From Adenanthera pavonina (taxonomy: Eukaryota; Streptophyta; Magnoliopsida; Fabales; Fabaceae), in assembly GCA_026686845.1 (NCBI GenBank), contig JAIVEN010000014.1, positions 36,912,001 through 36,976,000 on the forward strand: a stretch of 64,000 bases of DNA, read 5' to 3'. The notes below the pieces were generated by a model that was not told the DNA's origin, did no database searches, and saw nothing but the letters and a program-made list of their open reading frames with translations. Shown one piece after another: positions 1 through 12,150 of this stretch. Every line of letters begins with the position of its first letter. Position 1 is the stretch's first letter. Both the position numbers and the translations under genes were made by a program.

Positions 1-14
1 ACATCCATAATAAT

Positions 15-3000
15 CACTAGTACAAAAATACAATTTTACATCATATGGTTTACGTCGGTTATATAAAGAATTGACGTAGAAAAGTGACCGGTGGCTTTTT
101 TGTGAATAAATTCATGTTCATTTAAATTGCATGTGTCGGTTTATATTTTAACCGACGTAAAAAATAGAATTTGGACATCGGTTTCAATTATAACCGAAGA
201 GAAAAATAAAAAATAAATAAATTTAAAATTTATTTTAAAATTAATGCATATTACGCATCGGTCCCTAAAAAGAACCAAAGAGAAGATTGATTAAAATTTT
301 ATATCACCTCCAAAAATTTTTGGTGTCCCTCCTCTTCTTCTTTTATCAATCGCACGCACCTAAGGAAGCAAGCGAGACTTCCTTCAATGCTCACTCGATC
401 AGTAGGGTCTTACCTTGCCATTCAGCCATTGAGTCAACACTGTAGTTCGTCCATTTCTGACCTCAACGTTCATCTGAGGAAGCTATAATCAATGCCATCG
501 TTTCTTTATTTGTGCGAGAGCAAGCCCTAATCACCATCTTTGTCTCTTTTTCCATCGATGCCGTTGAAAACTGGTGGTGCGCTAGTTTATTGCCAGAAAC
601 TGAGCAAGTCCTTTGTCTTTGATCTCGTCAATTTCTTGTGGGTGTTGCGTCAGAAACTAGTGGTTCTTTGGTCTCATCAATTTCTGGTGAGTGCTATTTG
701 AAAATTTCTTTGGGTTGAAATTGCTTTCTGCAGTAGTGTTGACCCTAATCCATTGCTCCCAGTGGCTGAATGAAGGAACTCCATAGCTTCCCTCACCCTT
801 CCTAACCCTCTGATTTAGCTGCTTTGATTGTCAGGTACTTCAAATGAACATTCCCTTCCATAATTTGCTATGGGCACTTCACTTTTGTGGGCTTTCTATC
901 TTTGATTACCTTTTTAGTTTTAAAGCTCGAATTATCTATAAATTTGTATAGAATTGAATTTTTGTTTCATTGTGTCTTGTTGGCTTCAAGCTTTGTTTTA
1001 TCTTAATTAGTAGTTGGCATGATTATATCAGTGCTATGTTTATGTGTTTTACTTGGCAGAATTAACGCACCGCTATTTTTTTTTTCCATGATGATCATTG
1101 CAGCATGGCCCATATGAGTGCTGATTGAACACTGTGGAAGCATGCGCAATTGATATCTAGCCTAAACTGGTAAAACTTTCCTTTTCATAGTGAAAGAGAC
1201 TGAGCAAGCAATGTGCACACTAGTCTGAAGACGGGGAACTCTAGTTCTCTTTGTTTTATCCTTTTTGAATTATGTGTTAGTTTTTCTTTAATTGGGGTCT
1301 GGTGGTGAAAGGATCTGTGATTAACTGGGTAAGTTGAAGAAATAAAGATATTAATATGACTCATCATATAAATTTTATTATTATTTATTATAATGGTAAT
1401 TAAGAACCATTATAGATATTTTCTTATTTTGTTACTATGATATGTATGCATGGATCTTTCGAGGAGTTTTACAGTGACAAAGCTGAGGAATGGATGTACA
1501 GAGGAGCTATATATGTCAATGCATCTAGTGGAACAGTAGCTGGCATAGATAGGTTGGAGTTGATTTATATTACTTGGTGAGCTCTTATGAAGGCCCATTA
1601 AATCCTCTTAATCAATTAGGGGTTGTGATCATCCATTAATTGTTCGTTTTGTGGATCCTAAAAAACCAAAGATTGGAGAACATGGGCTTTGCCTTCTTTT
1701 CCTTTTATTTTCAAATAGAACTCTGATGAATTTTTTGGTAAAATTACTACTTATTGTTTTTTCCTTGTTTTTTGGGGTGGGGGTGTTTCTATTCAAGCAA
1801 CTTCAATTACTTGTCATGTTGGCTACAAATCTGTCTTAGCATGCTAAAAGGGTATTATTGAATTCATGTTTTGTTAGAACTGGGTTCTGTTCTGGTGATT
1901 AACTAACTGAGTACCTCATGTGCATATGCCTTACAACCCTTACTGGTGCATATTTTCAGTTACTGAATATATGTCAGCAATTTGTTAATGGAGAAAAACT
2001 TGTGGAAAATGGATTTATGTACTTATTCCTGCTGTTTCTTACCCTATAGGGTCAACCATATGCCTGGGAGTGCGCTAGGTCCAGGCTCTCAAGCACCAAC
2101 AGTTTGGTTGGTTTTGTTTCATCTTAGTCCTCGTATTCTTTTATTTTTTCGGTACTATTTGCAAGACAAGTAAATGAGTTTCTGCTTAATGAGTTGTTGC
2201 AGGCCACTGTAAAACTTTGGTGATTCCATCGGAGGGAGTAATCTGCCTATGGCCCCACATCATTCAACAATTCCACACCCACAAGTTGCTCCTTATATTC
2301 AAAATTGGGAACCTGCTAATGCTGTGATGCAACAACCATTTCCTTCCAAACAAGCACATTCACAATTGTCTCCAATGCCCTTACAACCAATCTAGGCTCA
2401 AAAATAATCTTCCCAACCAGTTGTTACTGAGGTGCAGAAGCAGTCACATCCAGCTGATTCATTAGCTCAAAATATAATGTAGCAACTAAGTTCACAGGCT
2501 AGTGGCTAATAGGTAATACAAGCCTTTCTTTCAGATTTTTGTTCTGGTTGTGAAGTAAATTTAGTTATTGGAGAGGTAGGCTTACATAATTGCTGTAATA
2601 TTTGTCTCTTATTGTACTGTAGAAGACATTTTCTATAAGTCTTATTTCTTCAAACTATGTTTCTTGTTTCTCTTAGAAATTATCACCAAGAAGAAATTTA
2701 ATATTCCTTAATTGTTGTCTGTTATCATAGTCTCTCATTCCTTATCCAATTATTTTGTGCTATTTGGTTGAGAATATTTGAGCTATGTTTTAAAAAAAAA
2801 AACAATTTGAGCTTACATAATACTAATTAATACACTATAATAGAGAACAAAGAAGTAGATGAGTCTATACTATAACCTTTTTGTTTTCTTGTTTTAAAAA
2901 CATTGAACTAAATATGGTAGATCAACACAAAATTTATGCACTATGTTGAAGTGGATGAACAATTATTGCATATGCTCCCCTTGTTGCCTTGAGTGCAGTT

Positions 3001-4203
3001 TACTTTTGCATGTACACAAATTTTCATTTCTCAAATTCTCCAATACAGGGCACGAAGGGAGGACCATATACTCCCTCAAATATTGGTGATATGTTTTCAG
3101 AAGGTTCTTTAAATCCCTATGTGGATGGACTCTTCTTGATGTAATTTCTTTGTCCACAACAACCTTTTGTTGCATGGTTGTATGTCTGGAGCTTGGAAGG
3201 TATACAAGTTAAGGAGAAGAAGGAAGCTAAAAAACCTACTAAATTGGAAGAAGAACTTAGACTCAAATCAGGGATCAAAGAGGTTGTGCTCAACCTTATT
3301 CAATGTATTACATGCACTTCCCTACCTATTTTCAAAGCCTACAAACTTCCCCTAGTTTTTTTTTAATTACCTATAAATGTTCTATTTTCATAGCCTGCAC
3401 CTACCTTTCCATTGGAAACAAATTGCATGAATTTTTTAATGGTGTCGTCATTTGATATATGCAAATATTTGTGCGGCTCTAAATGATTGTATAAAGTTTG
3501 TGTGTAGTAGTGATATCCTTGAAATGGTAAATTATTGTTGATGCTGTAAGTTTTCTTGTTCCCCATTTGCAAATTTGAAAAATTATACTGTAATAGTTGA
3601 ACTACGATTAACTGAAATATAGGGACAAGGAAAAAAAATGAAAATTTCTTTTTTTTTTGGAAAAAGGAGTTTTGTGTGTTTGATTGTCATTGTTGTTCTT
3701 TGGCAAAAAGAAAAAAAAAAGATTGGCATTGTTGTTGACCTTGATGAGAAGTTGTACTACGCTTGAGATTTTAGACTCTAGAGTTGATTAGTTATTTACT
3801 ATTTTAGAAGCTTTTTATTCACTATTGATTTTGTATTAAGAAATTGCTGGGATAGTTGAAACAGAGGGATAAGAAGAAAAAATACAAATTTTTTATTTTT
3901 TTTTAAAAAGGAGTTTCAAAAGCGTTTCATTAACAAACGTTTTTGAAAGTTTCAAAAACGGTTATAAAGCGCTCTTTAAGTTAAAAAAACGCTCCCGAAA
4001 CTATGTCTAATTTTTTTCCTGCCCTACAAAAGCAATTTTTACGTCAGTTATTTATGCAACCGATGTAGAAAACACTTTTTTTACGTTGGTTCTACAACTG
4101 ACGTAAAAACTATATTTTCTACGTCGGCCTGATCTACGTCACCTCCACAACCGACGTAAATAATAAAAAACAACCGACGTAAAAAATTGTTTTTCTACTA
4201 GTG
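15..4203. mobile_element. CACTA (En/Spm) transposon, non-autonomous, with captured sequence
   Basis: The left end reads CACTAGTACAAAAATA and the right end is its inverted counterpart, finishing TTTTTCTACTAGTG. Both sides are flanked by the 3-bp target duplication AAT (12-14 and 4204-4206), the size expected for CACTA elements. Subterminal copies of an ACGTCGGTT-like word lie in both orientations near the two ends (about 50-200 and 4040-4180), as is typical of transposase-binding regions. No TNP2/TNPD transposase or DDE domain is visible, so movement would have needed a transposase supplied in trans. The interior holds exon-like blocks separated by intron-like T-rich DNA, suggesting capture of host gene pieces. 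Ends and duplication are seen directly; capture is inferred. Confidence 0.9.
2050..2512 (+). pseudogene. Captured Pro/Gln-rich exon fragments inside the CACTA element
   Basis: Two exon-like blocks follow good acceptor sites: one starts at 2050 after a pyrimidine-rich stretch ending TATAG, the other covers 2203-2512 after TTGTTGCAG and is followed by GTAATA. The second block reads as a Pro/Gln/Ser-rich peptide (for example APHHSTIPHPQVAPYIQNW, then QQPFPSKQAHSQLSP) with several in-frame stops, so it is a broken copy. This composition is typical of low-complexity tails of plant RNA-binding or transcription regulators, but I do not recognise the parent gene. Other exon-like pieces may lie near 1440-1560 and 3180-3290. 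Exon-like organisation is seen; capture from a host gene is inferred. Confidence 0.45.
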
Positions 4204-4206
4204 AAT

Positions 4207-5569
4207 CAAGTCTTAGATCCATCCGTCAAGTTTGTGAAAAGGAGGCTTGAAGAATTGGGTATGAGGTATGTCATTACAATGGTGATGAAATTAAGCCACA
4301 TGAAGAACAAACACATAATCTTTCAAGGTTTTGAGTGGGCATACCATTGTTGAAGTCAATGCCTTCCTCTTCTCATCTTGTTAACAATTTCATATATATG
4401 TATATTATATTATATAGACATACATATAGGTAAAAAAATATTAATTTATCTACCTCTATTTTTGTCTTAAAAAAAGAGATAATCGGAGTATAACTATAAT
4501 TACTTCTCTACATATATATATATATATATTTATGTATGCTTTGATGATGAGGTTAGAACAAAATATCTAATTTTAAACTCCTCTGCCATTTGTTTAGTAA
4601 GGATATCAACAAATATGCACCTACTTATTTCATATCTCTTGGTCTCCATGATGAGTTACAAATATAAGCTTTTTCATCTATTTATTTGGTTCATTTTGAA
4701 TGAATAAAAGTCATTGAGAAAAGTTCATCTATGATGATGTGGCAAGTCAATATGGATAAGGGAACCAATCAATAGGTCCAAGTAGACTTGCATTGTCAGA
4801 AGGGCCATGTGGAGGGAGCAAAGGAACTTCTAGTTTGGATCTATTAGGTGCAGGACTCGTGAGGAATGATATTCATTAGAAGGAAATTGGCTTGAGGAGT
4901 GTGTGGAAAAAGTTGTCGGTTCTTTTTTTTCCCTGAAATGCTTTCTCTTTCTTAACTGTCAAATTCCCCTCCTTCTTTCTGATATCTTTCTCATTGTATC
5001 TATCTAATGCTAAATTCTCATTATACGAGCTTTTGGAGGAACTTTTGCCATTGAATAACAAAGAGAAATTTGAATCTACATATCTATTAGTGTATTGGAC
5101 TATGTTTCATTTTGTAGGTCATATTATCATCTGTAAAAGGGAAACAAGTACATGTAAATATTGTAAAGGAGGGGAAGAAGATGAACAACAAGTAAGAGTG
5201 AAGGGAGGAAGGGGGGAAGCAGATGAATAAAGCACACTTGTGTAACACTGGTGCCTAATGGGTTCATAGCTATTGGGGATGCCATACCAAGCTATCTTTC
5301 TCTAATCGTCAATGCTTTCGGTAACCATCTCGTCAAACCACCATTTGGCAACTTCAATGCCATATAGGCATTTCGTCTTACACATTAGCTCACTTTAGAT
5401 GGCATCTTGCACATCTATCTAGCTCAAGGATGAATATGCTAATGGTTGGAAAGTGTACGGATGAACATTATAATGGAAAGAAATTTTAAGGATAGGCTTA
5501 AAAACAATTTAGTTCAAGGACTTAGTTACAATCTAATATATAGTTTACAGACTAAATGTTTAATTTTTC
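4207..5569. other. Unassigned intergenic DNA
   Basis: No convincing gene was found. The stretch holds a short AT dinucleotide run near 4507-4530 and A+T-rich single-copy-looking sequence. Short open frames here have no recognisable domain. Confidence 0.5.
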
Positions 5570-5785
5570 CCTAAAAAAAAATACCCCTCCCCTCAAAAAC
5601 CTCCCAATTTTGGAGGGGAGGATAAGAGAGGAAGGAGAGGAGAGTCCCCTCCCTTCCTTGGCAAATTCCACATCCAAATAAGGGAAAGGGAGTTGCTCCC
5701 CTCCCCTTCTTGAAAAATTATACATCCAAATAAGGGAACTCCCCTCCCCTCCCCTCTAAATTCCCCTATCAAAAACAAGGGTCAA
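5570..5785. repeat. Purine/pyrimidine strand-asymmetric C-rich tract
   Basis: Repeated CCCCTCCCCT-type blocks on the plus strand alternate with a GGAGGGGAGGATAAGAG-type purine block, and a CATCCAAATAAGGGAA-like word occurs twice (about 5670 and 5722). Inverted CCCCTCC/GGAGGGG arms could fold back on each other. This looks like the remnant of a small foldback element or a low-complexity tract. Superfamily not determined. Confidence 0.4.
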
Positions 5786-6979
5786 GTCTCAGCTAATAAT
5801 GACATTACTGACTTGCTGCATCGAACTCCCTCATCCCTGGCTTTCTCTCATCGTTCTCTCACCTTTGTCACCACCAACACGCCAAGCCCTCATTCATTTA
5901 GGATGGGCAAACTGCCCATCTTCAAATTATGCTTATTGGATGCATCTAATGCTCCATATTACAATATTCTACGTTTCTTTCATACTCTCATTTCATTCGC
6001 TAATTCCTTATTCCCTTCATCATCCTTACGTATTCTTTTCCTCCAGGTCCGTACTTTCTTCTGTTATCTTATTTCTCTCATACTTCTTTTTTTTCATTTT
6101 GAAAATTAGTTGAGTCCAAAATTAGTAATTTATTAAATTTTGGAACATACAATTAATTAAATTAAAAAAAAAGGGCCTAAATGTAAATAATTTCACCACC
6201 AAATTACTAAAACACACTTAGCATCTCTCCCCTCTCCATCATCGTTGGTCAACAACATTGATCCCTATTGATTGGCTGATGACTGATCAACGATGGTTCA
6301 CCGGTTTCTGATGGCTAGTGACTTGCAATTTTCTCTCTAGATTTTGCATCTTATTTACTCTAAATTTATAACTTAGTTTTCCAATTTTTACTAGTAATAA
6401 TTATTGTAGTGACTGACAACTTTCTTTTCAAAATTTATAACTTAATTACTTTAAATTTATAACTCCTTTTCCAAATTTTTATTATGAATTTACAACTCTT
6501 TTCTCCAATTTTTTACGAATTGTTCTAATTCTTTGCAACATTTTTTTCAAGATTTGCAACAAATTTACTCTAATTTTGCTTACTCTAATTTTGCAACTCA
6601 TTTTTTCAAATTTTAACTATGAATTATTCTAGCCATTTATAATTTCTTTTCTAAATTTTGTAACTTATTTACTCTAAATTTGTAACTATTAATGCAGTTA
6701 GAATACCCAAGGGCAATTAGGCTTCTTGATTTTTTTTGCAAAAATGGAAATTAATAGAATAATACAAAGATACCCCAAATAGAGCAACAATTGCAAAGTA
6801 AATAGAGAATGGATAGAGAGAAAAAGTTATCATGATTTAGTCATTCCATTTAGCCTATGTCGAGTCCTCAAGACACCATTATAGATTTATTTGCTATCTC
6901 TAGAGGATTCAGCTGGGTTCTTGTAAAGCCATAGTATAGCTGCCAAGCTCGCACTTGAGCTAAATTTCACTCTCCCACA
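5786..6979. other. Unassigned A+T-rich DNA with degenerate tandem words
   Basis: Between about 6339 and 6700 a phrase of the type TTTACTCTAAATTTATAACT recurs at irregular spacing with heavy divergence, like an eroded tandem repeat. Overlapping short frames at 5799-6113 are Ser/Leu/Phe rich without a recognisable domain, and I do not call them genes. Nothing else is supported here. Confidence 0.4.
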
Positions 6980-8719
6980 TGTAACATCCTAATTTTCAAG
7001 GCTATGTAAAAAAATGTTTATGATGCACCTTAATGTGAGAAAAGTACCATTGGAAAATATGTGGTATTAAAAGGCATAATATGTAATATTCTAAAATTTT
7101 TTTCTGGATATTTAAGGCTTAATATTTTAAAATATATAAAGAATTCGTAAAAATAGGCATACACCATTTGACATGAAATAAGATAAAGAGATTAATTATT
7201 TTGATTGGAAAAAAATGAGAAAATAACAATTTTGTCCCTGAAAAATAAAAAAAGAAAAGAAAACAAAATGAAGGCGGTGGAGGCATATGGAAGAAAAGTT
7301 TAGGAATTTTGGAACAAATTGCACCTAATGATCTAAAAGTTTTAAAAATTATAAATTGACCCGGATTAAGGGCATTTTTATAAATATGAAAAGTTATAGT
7401 CAAAATAAAACTCTCAATGAGTTAAGTCCAATGAAATATAATATGAAATTTATTAAGATCAAAACAATATTTATTGGGTAATTAGAATTTAATATTAGTA
7501 TTTTACCCGATAAAAGTCAGTTTGTACTGCAGGAAGATGCAGTATTAATTCAATAAAAATTAATAGGCCTTCATAAAATATATTTTGGATCAAAATAATG
7601 ATTTAGGACTAAAAATATTGTTGGATAATACTATACCAATTTAATGATAATTTTGGCGAAAATACCTAATTGGTATAGATAAATTTAATCGGTAAATGGT
7701 ATTTTGGTCTATAAAAATTATTCAAGCAATTTTTGTCCAAAAAGGGAATGAAAAACGTCAGATTACTGAGCGGGACATGAAGGGAATTGTTGGAAAAGCT
7801 TTATTAAAATTACAGTAACTAAAGTTAAATATTAAAGTAACTAAGGTTATGTTTTATTACTTAATCCCTTAACCACTCATGTTAGCCACTTAATCCACCT
7901 TCTTCAACACATTTTCACATATGAAATAGAAAGGAAAAGGGTGAGAGAGCTCGTGAATTTTGAAGCCAAAAAGGAGAAGACAAAAGACAAAGTTTGGTGC
8001 TCACAAGCTCAAGGTAATATCTTATGGCCATAATCTTGCATACCCTTGAGTTTGGAAGAGTTTTATGGCTTATTCTCTCCTATTTTTCCATTGAAAGTTT
8101 CTGTCTAGAGAGAGAGTAGAGAGAGAAAATGAAGGTATAGAGAAACTAAACCATAAAAAGTGTTATATAGGCCATAAGGTGCAAGAATATACCATTAGAT
8201 TACAAATTAATCGGGTAGTTATTTTTCTACAATTTATGGTAATTTTCTGCCTAATTAGGGTTCAATATATGAAGGGAATTTCAAGTTTTTGACCCCAAAA
8301 ATAGATTCTTTAGGTCTAAAATAGGTTAGAATAAGTGTGTTGTACAAGAAATTTCAAGTGATTTGCAAAATGGAATTTTTGGTTCAAGTGAGCACTTTGT
8401 GAAGTGAATCATGAAATCAGTAGTTAATGACCATATTTTGTGATGCATTAAGATTCAAAGAAGGGTTTCAAGACCAAAGAAGAGGTGTACAAGGTTTGAA
8501 AGTTATTGGAAAGCCACAAGGTAGTTAACTAACCACATTATGCCTATATATTGTTATTGTTGCCAATATGCTTACTTGATGTAATTGTTGATTGCATTGA
8601 TATTTTGTGATGGATTGAATTGATTGGCTATGTTGTTTAAAGGGTATTTGACCCTAGGAATTTTTATAATTTAAGGGGAGGTGATGCCCAAATTTTTTAG
8701 AAAATGTTTGTGCACAAAT

Positions 8720-10580
8720 TGTTGAATCAAGAGTTTTGATGATGTTAAAACCAACACCCAAGAGCTTGGATTGAAGATATCAAAGAAGAACAAAGCTGGT
8801 TCAAGTGAAGATTAACTGAGTATATGTTGTTAGATCTTTTGTAGGATCTTTAGTTTTTGATATAATTGGGTAAAAGATTTTGATTTGAAGAAAAGATGTT
8901 TTCAAACTTTGATTTTATGTTAAATCTTTGAACATTTGAAAAATACCTTCAAACAGACGAAGGTTGAAAGTTTAAACTGAACTGTCAAGTTAGAAATTTG
9001 AACTTTGCCTTTGGAAATTCGAATTTCAAGCTAAAACTGAATAAGTCTGAAGAGACTGCTCTCTGTCAGACGAATTTTGGTTGTTCAAAATTCGAATTTT
9101 CATCTAGTCTGAAAAGAGGTCTTTTGTAACAGACGAACTTCACACTTTCAAAATTCGGATTTCAAGTAAAATGAAGTTTGTAAAAATCAAAGAAATTCGT
9201 CTGAAACTATGATAAAGTGCATCTGAAATCAAAACGAAATTCAGTTTGAAAAATGCTCTCTGACAGACGAATTTTGAAGTTGCAACATTCGAATTTTCAT
9301 ATAAGTCTGAAAGATGCTTCTTTACAACAGACGAACTTTGGGTTCTCAAAATTCGAATTTCAAGCAAAACAAAATTTGAGAAAACTGAAGAAATTCGTCT
9401 GTAACTATGTTAAAGTTCATCTGAGATCAAAAGTGATTTAAGTTTCAAAACTGCTCTCTGACAGACGAACTTTGAACATTGAAATTCGAATTTCAGAAGC
9501 TAAGTTCTTAAGTCTATTGAAATGAAACATTGACATACGAATGATAAGAAGTTGCAACATTCGAATGACAAGATGAGTCTGAAAAGAGTTTCTCTGACAG
9601 ACGAATTTTGCCTTTCCAAAATTCGAATTTCGAAGAAAGTTATCTACTGTGTCCCTTTTTAGTTCAATGAACAGACGAATTTTGGGGATCTAAAATTCGA
9701 ATTTCGAAGGCACTGTAGAAAATTGAAAACACTGTTCATACTAAACCGAAAAACTTTCTTCTTGAAAATTCGTATGTCACATTGTGAAAATGTTTTGTAA
9801 GTTTCAAAATTCGAATTTCACTTTATGAACAGACGAACTTCGTGCTGTAACGTTGGAAGCTTTAATCTACGATTCCTTCGAAATTCGTCTGTTGGCCAAC
9901 CGAAATTCGAATTTCAGTATGTCAGAAACATTAAATGCGGTTGGTAAACGGATAGTTTTTTTAGAGTAACCGTTGAATAACTTCTCCAACGGATAGATTT
10001 AGTCTCTAACGGATATTTGAGACCTAAATCTATAAATACAACATCATTTGAAGTTATGGGTAACAAATCAAACTTGTATATACTGAATCTCTGCTGAATT
10101 TTCTTCTCAAAAGCTTTTACCCTCTTAACTTCCAGACTTGCACCTAAACTTTCATATCTACTCCTTTCAAGAGAGTTATTTCATTGTAATCAATCTACTC
10201 TTCATCTGGAAGATAGATTTACTTGTGAGGGATATTCACAAGGGGATTGGGAAGCACACAGTGTAAGTGCTTGGAGAGTTTGAGAGAGCTCAGAAACAGA
10301 GCAAACTCGTGTACTGTGGCCTTTGCAAGAAGCCCATTGAAATTCTTGCTGTATAGTGGATAAATCCCAAGAGGTGTCTTGGGGACTGGATGTAGGTCAA
10401 GTGGAAGGACCGAACCAGGATAAATTACTGAGTCTTCTTCTCCCTATCTTTACTTTTCAGCTTGCTCTGTTTTACGCATTGTTTTCATTATACTGTGATA
10501 TCTTCACTTACTTCACTTTGTGCAGAAAAATTTCAATCTTCCCAATTCACCCCCCTCTTGGGAAGTCAGCCTTGCTAACA
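8720..10580 (+). repeat. 5' LTR of the Sirevirus
   Basis: TGTTGAATC...TTGCTAACA, 1861 bp. It is packed with the 12-bp palindrome AAATTCGAATTT or one-base variants (near 9015, 9088, 9348, 9482, 9620, 9690, 9807, 9902) and with ACAGACGAA/TTCGTCTGT words in both orientations. A block of about 197 bp beginning CTCTGNCAGACGAA repeats in tandem from 9061, 9258 and 9456. A TATAAATA box lies at 10031-10038. A short stretch near the LTR end runs CACCCCCCTCTTGGGAAG, resembling the end of the solo LTR at 35216. Confidence 0.95.
10031..10038 (+). promoter_or_regulatory. TATA box of the Sirevirus 5' LTR
   Basis: TATAAATA lies about 550 bp before the LTR end, after the palindrome array; the identical copy in the 3' LTR is at 20011-20018. 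Placement fits a U3/R boundary shortly downstream. The start site is inferred, not shown. Confidence 0.6.
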
Positions 10581-10582
10581 AG

Positions 10583-10594
10583 TGGTATCAAAGC
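10583..10594 (+). other. Primer-binding site (initiator tRNA-Met type)
   Basis: TGGTATCAAAGC begins two bases after the 5' LTR. It matches the usual plant Copia PBS TGGTATCAGAGC, complementary to the 3' end of initiator tRNA-Met, with one difference. Confidence 0.9.
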
Positions 10595-10635
10595 CCGGAT
10601 TCCCATACAAAGGAACTCACAGTCCGGGAATTAAG

Positions 10636-12150
10636 ATGGCTGGCTTTGGAGAGAGTATACTCCCTGAAGGGAACAATACTAACAGACCACCAGGCTTCAG
10701 TGGAGAGCATTATGGGTACTGAAAAATGAGAATGCAGATCTACCTCCAATCAATTGATCTTAACATCTGGTTAGTCATTGAAAAAGGTGATTTCATTCCA
10801 ATGGCTCTAACTGAAGATGGAGGACACAAAGAGAAGCTGGAAGCAGACTGGAATGATGAGGACAGAAGGAGAGTCCTACTGAATTTCAAAGCAAAACACT
10901 GTTTAGTCAGTGCCCTGAATCAAGATGAATTTTACAGAGTCTCGCAATGCACCACTGCAAAAGAAATGTGGGATACTCTGCAGATTGCTCATGAAGGAAC
11001 ATCTGGAGTCAGGGAGAACAGACTGAACACGTGCATTGGGGAGTATGAGAGCTTTAGAATGGCTGAAGGAGAAACTGTAAAGGAGCTACAAAAGAGATTC
11101 ACCCTCATTGTGAATCAACTCAAAAGCCTGGGAAAGGAATACACTCAGTCTGAGAAAGTAAGAAAAATACTCAGAGCTCTCCCTCTGGAATGGCAGTCCA
11201 AGGTAACAGCTATAGAAGAAGCCAGAGGAGAATCTATGACTTCTGTCACAGCTCTCTTTGGCAGCCTTGAGGAATATGAAGGAAAAATCAAAGCACTCAA
11301 GGAAGCTGGGATGGACAGGAAGAAGAAAGGCCTTGCCCTCAAAGCTGCTGATGAAAAGGAAGAAGAATCTGATGAAGGAGAAGATGAGGATGAGATTGCC
11401 AACATTTGTCTGATGGCACTTGCTTCTGAAGAAGCCACACCCTCACACAGCAGTGATCAGGAAGAAGAGGTATATGAATCTGAACCTTCCTATTCTGAAT
11501 TACTAGATGCATTTCATGAGCTTCATGATGAATTTATCAAAGTTGCTAAAGAACTAAAACTAGCAAAGAAAAGGATAATTAAGCTGGAGTCTCAAAGCAT
11601 AGTTTCTGAAATTGCCTCTTTACCTCCGACTGAATCTGTCTGCTGCACCTCATGCACTGAACTCAAGCAAACTAATGATTATCTAGTTAAAAGCATGTCT
11701 AGGCTCACTAGAGGTAAAGATATGTTCTTTGCCTTGATGGGGAGCCAAAGAATATCACAAGGAAAAGCTGGTCTTGGCTATGATCCATGTGCAGTCAAGG
11801 AAAAGATCAGGAAGAAAAATCAGAATATGTATATGAGACATTTTGTGCATGCTAACAATAATAAAAAGGAAAATGATGCATCACCTCACATTGAAACATA
11901 TGATCAACCCAGGCATGCTAAACAGAAGTATTATTTACATTGTTTTCTTCCTACCACTCAATCTAGCAGTCCATTCATTACCTGTCATTTCTGTAACAAA
12001 AAGGGACATATTTCCAGTTCTTGTGCATTGAAGAAAAATGGGCTAGGCAGGAAAACTGAATGGGTTCCCAAAGTTGCCTCTGCATCTAGGGAATTACTCA
12101 CTGACCGAAAAGGACCCAAGCAAATTTGGGTACCTAAAAGAAAAACATAA
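10636..12150 (+). pseudogene. gag: Sirevirus gag (capsid/nucleocapsid), interrupted by a stop
   Basis: Gag forms the virus-like particle and packages element RNA. The natural start is taken as ATG at 10636, giving a peptide beginning MAGFGESILPEG and running to GEHYGY. The next codon, 10720-10722, is TGA where a Trp is usual in this family, so it is probably a TGG to TGA change. The frame then stays open from 10726 to 12150 (474 codons): UBN2-type gag domain (EMWDTLQIAHEG at about residue 85), an acidic stretch EEESDEGEDEDE, and a CCHC zinc knuckle CHFCNKKGHISSSC near the C-terminus. It ends KQIWVPKRKT. Pol follows in the -1 frame. Confidence 0.9.

Noticed and set aside
4501..4535. AT dinucleotide run as a regulatory element
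   Set aside because: A plain microsatellite; no gene nearby to regulate.
5799..6113. Two overlapping Ser/Leu/Phe-rich open frames as a possible small gene
   Set aside because: No domain, no splice context and no other support; composition follows the CT-rich DNA.
9140..9441. Open frames within the Sirevirus LTR, repeated at 19120-19421
   Set aside because: They are translations of the palindrome array and appear in both LTRs and both strands.
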